Positions 5,060 to 6,393 of a stretch of 6,393 bases of DNA are shown one piece after another; within the stretch, counting starts at the first letter, position 1, and each line of letters starts with the position of its first letter. Location: positions 1-6,393 of the forward strand of contig JBMFKS010000136.1 of assembly GCA_049972045.1 (NCBI GenBank), read 5' to 3'. A model generated the notes under the pieces. That model made no database searches. It saw nothing but the letters and a program-made list of their open reading frames with translations, and had not been told where the DNA came from. Both the position numbers and the translations under genes were made by a program. Source of the stretch: SpSt-77 sp049972045. Its GTDB lineage: Bacteria; Chloroflexota; Anaerolineae; B4-G1; DUEL01.

Positions 5060-5160
5060 ATGCCTCCAACCATCTCCCTCACCGCCGCCGACACGCCCGG
5101 CCCGAACCGCGCCGAGGCTTCAATCTTCTCCCAATGGTTGCGGAACCAGGCGGGGGAAAC
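5041..5160 (-). pseudogene. C-terminal gene remnant, possibly a nucleotide-sugar epimerase/dehydratase tail
   Basis: The frame reads SPAWFRNHWEKIEASARFGP, then GVSAAVREMVGGILSTNG and TAA at 5041. The helical, coding-like composition looks like a genuine protein C-terminus, and the last codons (ILSTNG and stop) are supplied by the right arm of the inverted-repeat segment. Upstream of about 5160 the frame enters a low-complexity Pro/Ser/Gly repeat and no longer looks like protein. A loose likeness to the tails of sugar epimerase/dehydratase proteins would fit the polysaccharide context, but I cannot identify it firmly. Confidence 0.35.
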
Positions 5161-5185
5161 AAAGGAGCCAAGGGGGACAGAGGAA

Positions 5186-5225
5186 CCAGAGGGGACATAG
5201 CCTCCGGCTCTTCTGGCCCCTCTGG
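5186..5225. repeat. 9-bp inverted repeat in low-complexity purine/pyrimidine DNA
   Basis: CCAGAGGGG at 5186-5194 pairs with CCCCTCTGG at 5217-5225 across a 22-base loop. It lies within imperfect short repeats of the 'ccagagggga / cccctctggcc' type at about 5160-5245. From 5161 to 5307 I see no gene. The block replaces the upstream part of the remnant at 5041-5160. Confidence 0.6.
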
Positions 5226-5307
5226 CCTCTCTAGCCCTCCGGCATCTCAATTGTGGGGGTGTGTATTCTCTCTCAAAGGTTGGCGTATAGCGGGAGGGAA
5301 GTGGGGA

Positions 5308-5616
5308 TCAGGAAGGCGACTGTTCGCCCCCGCCTTGCAGCGCCCGAAGTGGCTCTAATGACTCTAATCGCTGGGGATCGGCGCGCTCGGTGTAGGTTAA
5401 CCGCGGCCCGAATGCCGTTCGCACGCGGGCCGAGAAGTTCAGGATGTCCACCGTCACCACCTGGTGCGTGTCCGGATCATAGCGGACCCAGATCTCATCG
5501 GCCGCTTCTTCGGCCACGGCCGGCTGAGGCTCTGGGGTGAAGGAGAAAGTCAGGATATCCCCCTCACGGTCGTAGTGGACACGGATCAAGTTTCGGAAAT
5601 CTCCATTCTCGGCCAT
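5308..5616 (-). CDS. DUF2283 family protein, possible antitoxin
   Basis: A 102-residue protein starting MAENGDFRNLIRVHYDREGD. Residues about 10-65 fit DUF2283: the opening IRVHYDREGDILTFSF, an acidic middle (AEEAADEIWVRYD) and a closing strand VVTVDILNFSAR. DUF2283 proteins are small, of unknown biochemistry, and often sit beside RelE/DUF4258-type toxin genes, so an antitoxin role is plausible. The C-terminal 35 residues are Arg/Glu/Pro-rich and outside the domain. I chose ATG at 5616 because of an AGGAG seven bases upstream and because the domain starts just after it. The frame stays open further upstream into the toxin-like gene, but that read-through has a different explanation (frameshift). 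The start overlaps the end of the toxin-like frame by 31 bp. Confidence 0.75.
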   Translation of the reverse strand: MAENGDFRNLIRVHYDREGDILTFSFTPEPQPAVAEEAADEIWVRYDPDTHQVVTVDILNFSARVRTAFGPRLTYTERADPQRLESLEPLRALQGGGEQSPS

Positions 5617-5973
5617 AACTGCTCTCCTCTCGCATAGACCGTTCGGCTCAAGTACATGGTGCTTATATACCCGCGCTCGCCAGTTGGCTCTGCCACATAT
5701 TACCACAACGACCAGATGTTTGCCAGCGAAGCGACCACGCCCCACCGATAGCCTATAGAAAAGGCGAGAACGCGGATCGCGGGTGCTCTGGAACACCAGA
5801 TCTGGCTTTTCGATAGTTACCTGCACATCCTCCAGGTAGTCGCGAATCTCTGGATGCTCTCCTGGCTCATCGTTGCCCGCTTTGGCCCGCCAGGTTGCCC
5901 GACTCAGGATAACAGGCGTATTGCTGTAGTCAACTGTTTCAAAAACGAAATCAGCCTCAGGATTGGGATGCAC
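5586..5973 (-). pseudogene. Frameshifted toxin-like gene (BECR/RelE-like nuclease family, tentative)
   Basis: From GTG at 5973 the frame encodes MHPNPEADF, then VILSRATWRAKAGNDEPGEH, PEIRDYLEDV, PDLVFQST, LFYRLSVGRGRFAGKHLVVVV. This 'HPE...PD-hydrophobic-S...Y...VVVV' layout fits small BECR-fold or DUF4258-like toxin-related proteins. At about 5701 it departs from the pattern, and the natural ending is found in another frame: YVAEPTGERGYISTMYLSRT, then VYARGEQLWPRMEISET and TGA at 5586. One extra base (or two lost) at GTA-A-TAT explains this. The repaired protein would be about 128 residues. In-frame starts further upstream (ATG 6003, GTG 6015) are possible. The repaired frame overlaps the DUF2283 gene by 31 bp, as in a toxin-antitoxin operon. 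A sequencing error is possible. Function is unproven. Confidence 0.6.
5624..5628 (-). promoter_or_regulatory. Ribosome binding site deciding the DUF2283 start
   Basis: The minus strand reads AGGAG within AGAGGAGAG, ending seven bases before the ATG at 5616. It argues that DUF2283 is translated independently rather than as the tail of a fusion with the upstream frame. Confidence 0.65.
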
Positions 5974-6061
5974 TATTCGCCACCCGCCCCAGCAACGCCT
6001 CATACTGCGCCACACATCTGCCCAGCGAAGTGATCACCGTCACAGCATGGCCTCGTTCCAC
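5957..6061 (-). other. 34-codon open frame, possible end of a lost upstream gene
   Basis: The frame reads VERGHAVTVITSLGRCVAQY, then EALLGRVANSASQS and TGA at 5957. It begins at GTG 6061, immediately next to the 84-bp tandem repeat that starts at 6063, and overlaps the start of the toxin-like gene by 17 bp. It looks more protein-like than the other frames here and may be the tail of a gene truncated by the repeat. The RGHxVTVIT string recalls the first strand of GT-B glycosyltransferases, but this is too short to identify. Confidence 0.25.
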
Positions 6062-6062
6062 T

Positions 6063-6230
6063 CACCGCAGAGATCGCTGAGGCCGCAGAGAATTCATTAT
6101 AGTTTTATTCTTTGCGTTCTCTGCGTCCTCGGCGGTAAACCCTCTTCACCGCAGAGATCGCTGAGGCCGCAGAGAATTCATTATAGTTTTATTCTCCGCG
6201 TTCTCTGCGTCCTCGGCGGTAAACCCTCTG
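6063..6230. repeat. 84-bp tandem repeat, two units, of the 'CCGCAGAGA' family
   Basis: Units at 6063-6146 and 6147-6230 match at 81 of 84 positions. Each unit holds a foldback: gaggccgcagagaa pairs with ttctctgcgtcctc (13 of 14) across an AT-rich centre (ttcattatagttttattc). The period is 28 codons. This is a form of the common environmental repeat with 'accgcagag...ctctgcggt' ends. The inner unit supplies the stop codon and last residues of the gene at 6181-6393. Confidence 0.9.
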
Positions 6231-6393
6231 GAAAGTTATTTACGACCCGTTTGATGCCTTCTTTCAGAACCTGGACATTGAAATTGATCAAAAGGCCTAC
6301 CTTGCAACCCGAAAGTTTCAGATAGGAGAGCAACTGGGCTTGATGGATCGGTGCCAGGTGATCAACAGCTTTGATCTCAACGATGACTGCACC
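6181..6393 (-). CDS. GxxExxY protein (PDDEXK_3, PD-(D/E)XK-like), C-terminal part, cut by window edge
   Basis: Open minus-strand frame from the window edge to TAA at 6181-6183, giving the last 70 residues. It starts GAVIVEIKAVDHLAPIHQAQ, then LLSYLKLSGCKVGLLINFNV and QVLKEGIKRVVNNFPEG. The 'VIVEIKAV...QLLSYLK...KVGLLINFNV' pattern is typical of the GxxExxY family, and EIK is the E-x-K of the PD-(D/E)XK nuclease fold. No activity has been shown for the family as far as I know. The final residues, LPPRTQRTRRIKL, are encoded by one unit of the 84-bp repeat, which also provides the stop, so the original C-terminus has been replaced or extended by repeat DNA. The N-terminal GxxExxY motif lies outside the window. 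Confidence 0.85.
   Translation of the reverse strand, partial: GAVIVEIKAVDHLAPIHQAQLLSYLKLSGCKVGLLINFNVQVLKEGIKRVVNNFPEGLPPRTQRTRRIKL

Noticed and set aside
5308..6015. A single 235-residue fusion protein
   Set aside because: The middle part (CGRANWRARVYKHHVLEPNG) is out of the family frame, DUF2283 has its own AGGAG and ATG, and a one-base shift restores two separate genes.
5963..6325. Plus-strand 120-codon frame over the 84-bp repeat
   Set aside because: It is a known type of spurious frame from this repeat family (SPQRSLRPQRI repeated) and is antisense to the GxxExxY gene end.

Overview
The window is GC-rich DNA that most resembles a Chloroflexota genome (Anaerolineae/Thermoflexia-like). 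This is inferred from the gene families, the repeat-rich intergenic DNA and the codon bias; no rRNA or tRNA is present to confirm it. Every gene I can support lies on the minus strand, so gene order is read from high to low coordinates.

Layout, 3' to 5' on the plus strand. (1) 6393-5308: the C-terminal end of a GxxExxY-family (PD-(D/E)XK-like) protein whose last residues are encoded by an 84-bp tandem repeat. A two-gene pair follows, made of a frameshifted toxin-like gene and an intact DUF2283 gene. (2) 5307-4761: no intact gene. It holds a C-terminal gene remnant and a roughly 294-bp segment bounded by 33-bp imperfect inverted repeats that encloses a second GxxExxY-like C-terminal remnant. 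(3) 4760-4167: an open frame that is a chimera of the two ends of a UDP-GlcNAc 2-epimerase joined to the C-terminal half of a bacterial sugar transferase. (4) 4166-3425: about 740 bp without a gene, packed with repeats: a structured GC-rich direct-repeat block, a 142-bp foldback element with a possible TAA target duplication, and a 9-bp tandem repeat. (5) 3424-578: a compact, overlapping three-gene operon of a geranylgeranyl-reductase-like flavoprotein, an O-antigen ligase/polymerase family membrane protein interrupted in frame by a 95-bp palindromic repeat, and a small three-helix membrane protein. (6) 431-1: the N-terminal part of a coiled-coil protein built from exact 35-residue repeats, with its own extended -10 promoter.

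Two themes connect the window. One is surface-polysaccharide biosynthesis: the ligase, the sugar transferase fragment and the 2-epimerase fragments, with a flavoprotein that might act on a lipid substrate. The other is repeat-driven remodelling: at least eight distinct repeat families lie in 6.4 kb, several contribute coding sequence to genes, and the polysaccharide genes upstream of 4167 have been reduced to remnants and in-frame fusions. The most interesting candidates are the inverted-repeat-bounded GxxExxY segment, the triple-piece fusion gene and the foldback element. I see no tRNA, rRNA or CRISPR array.
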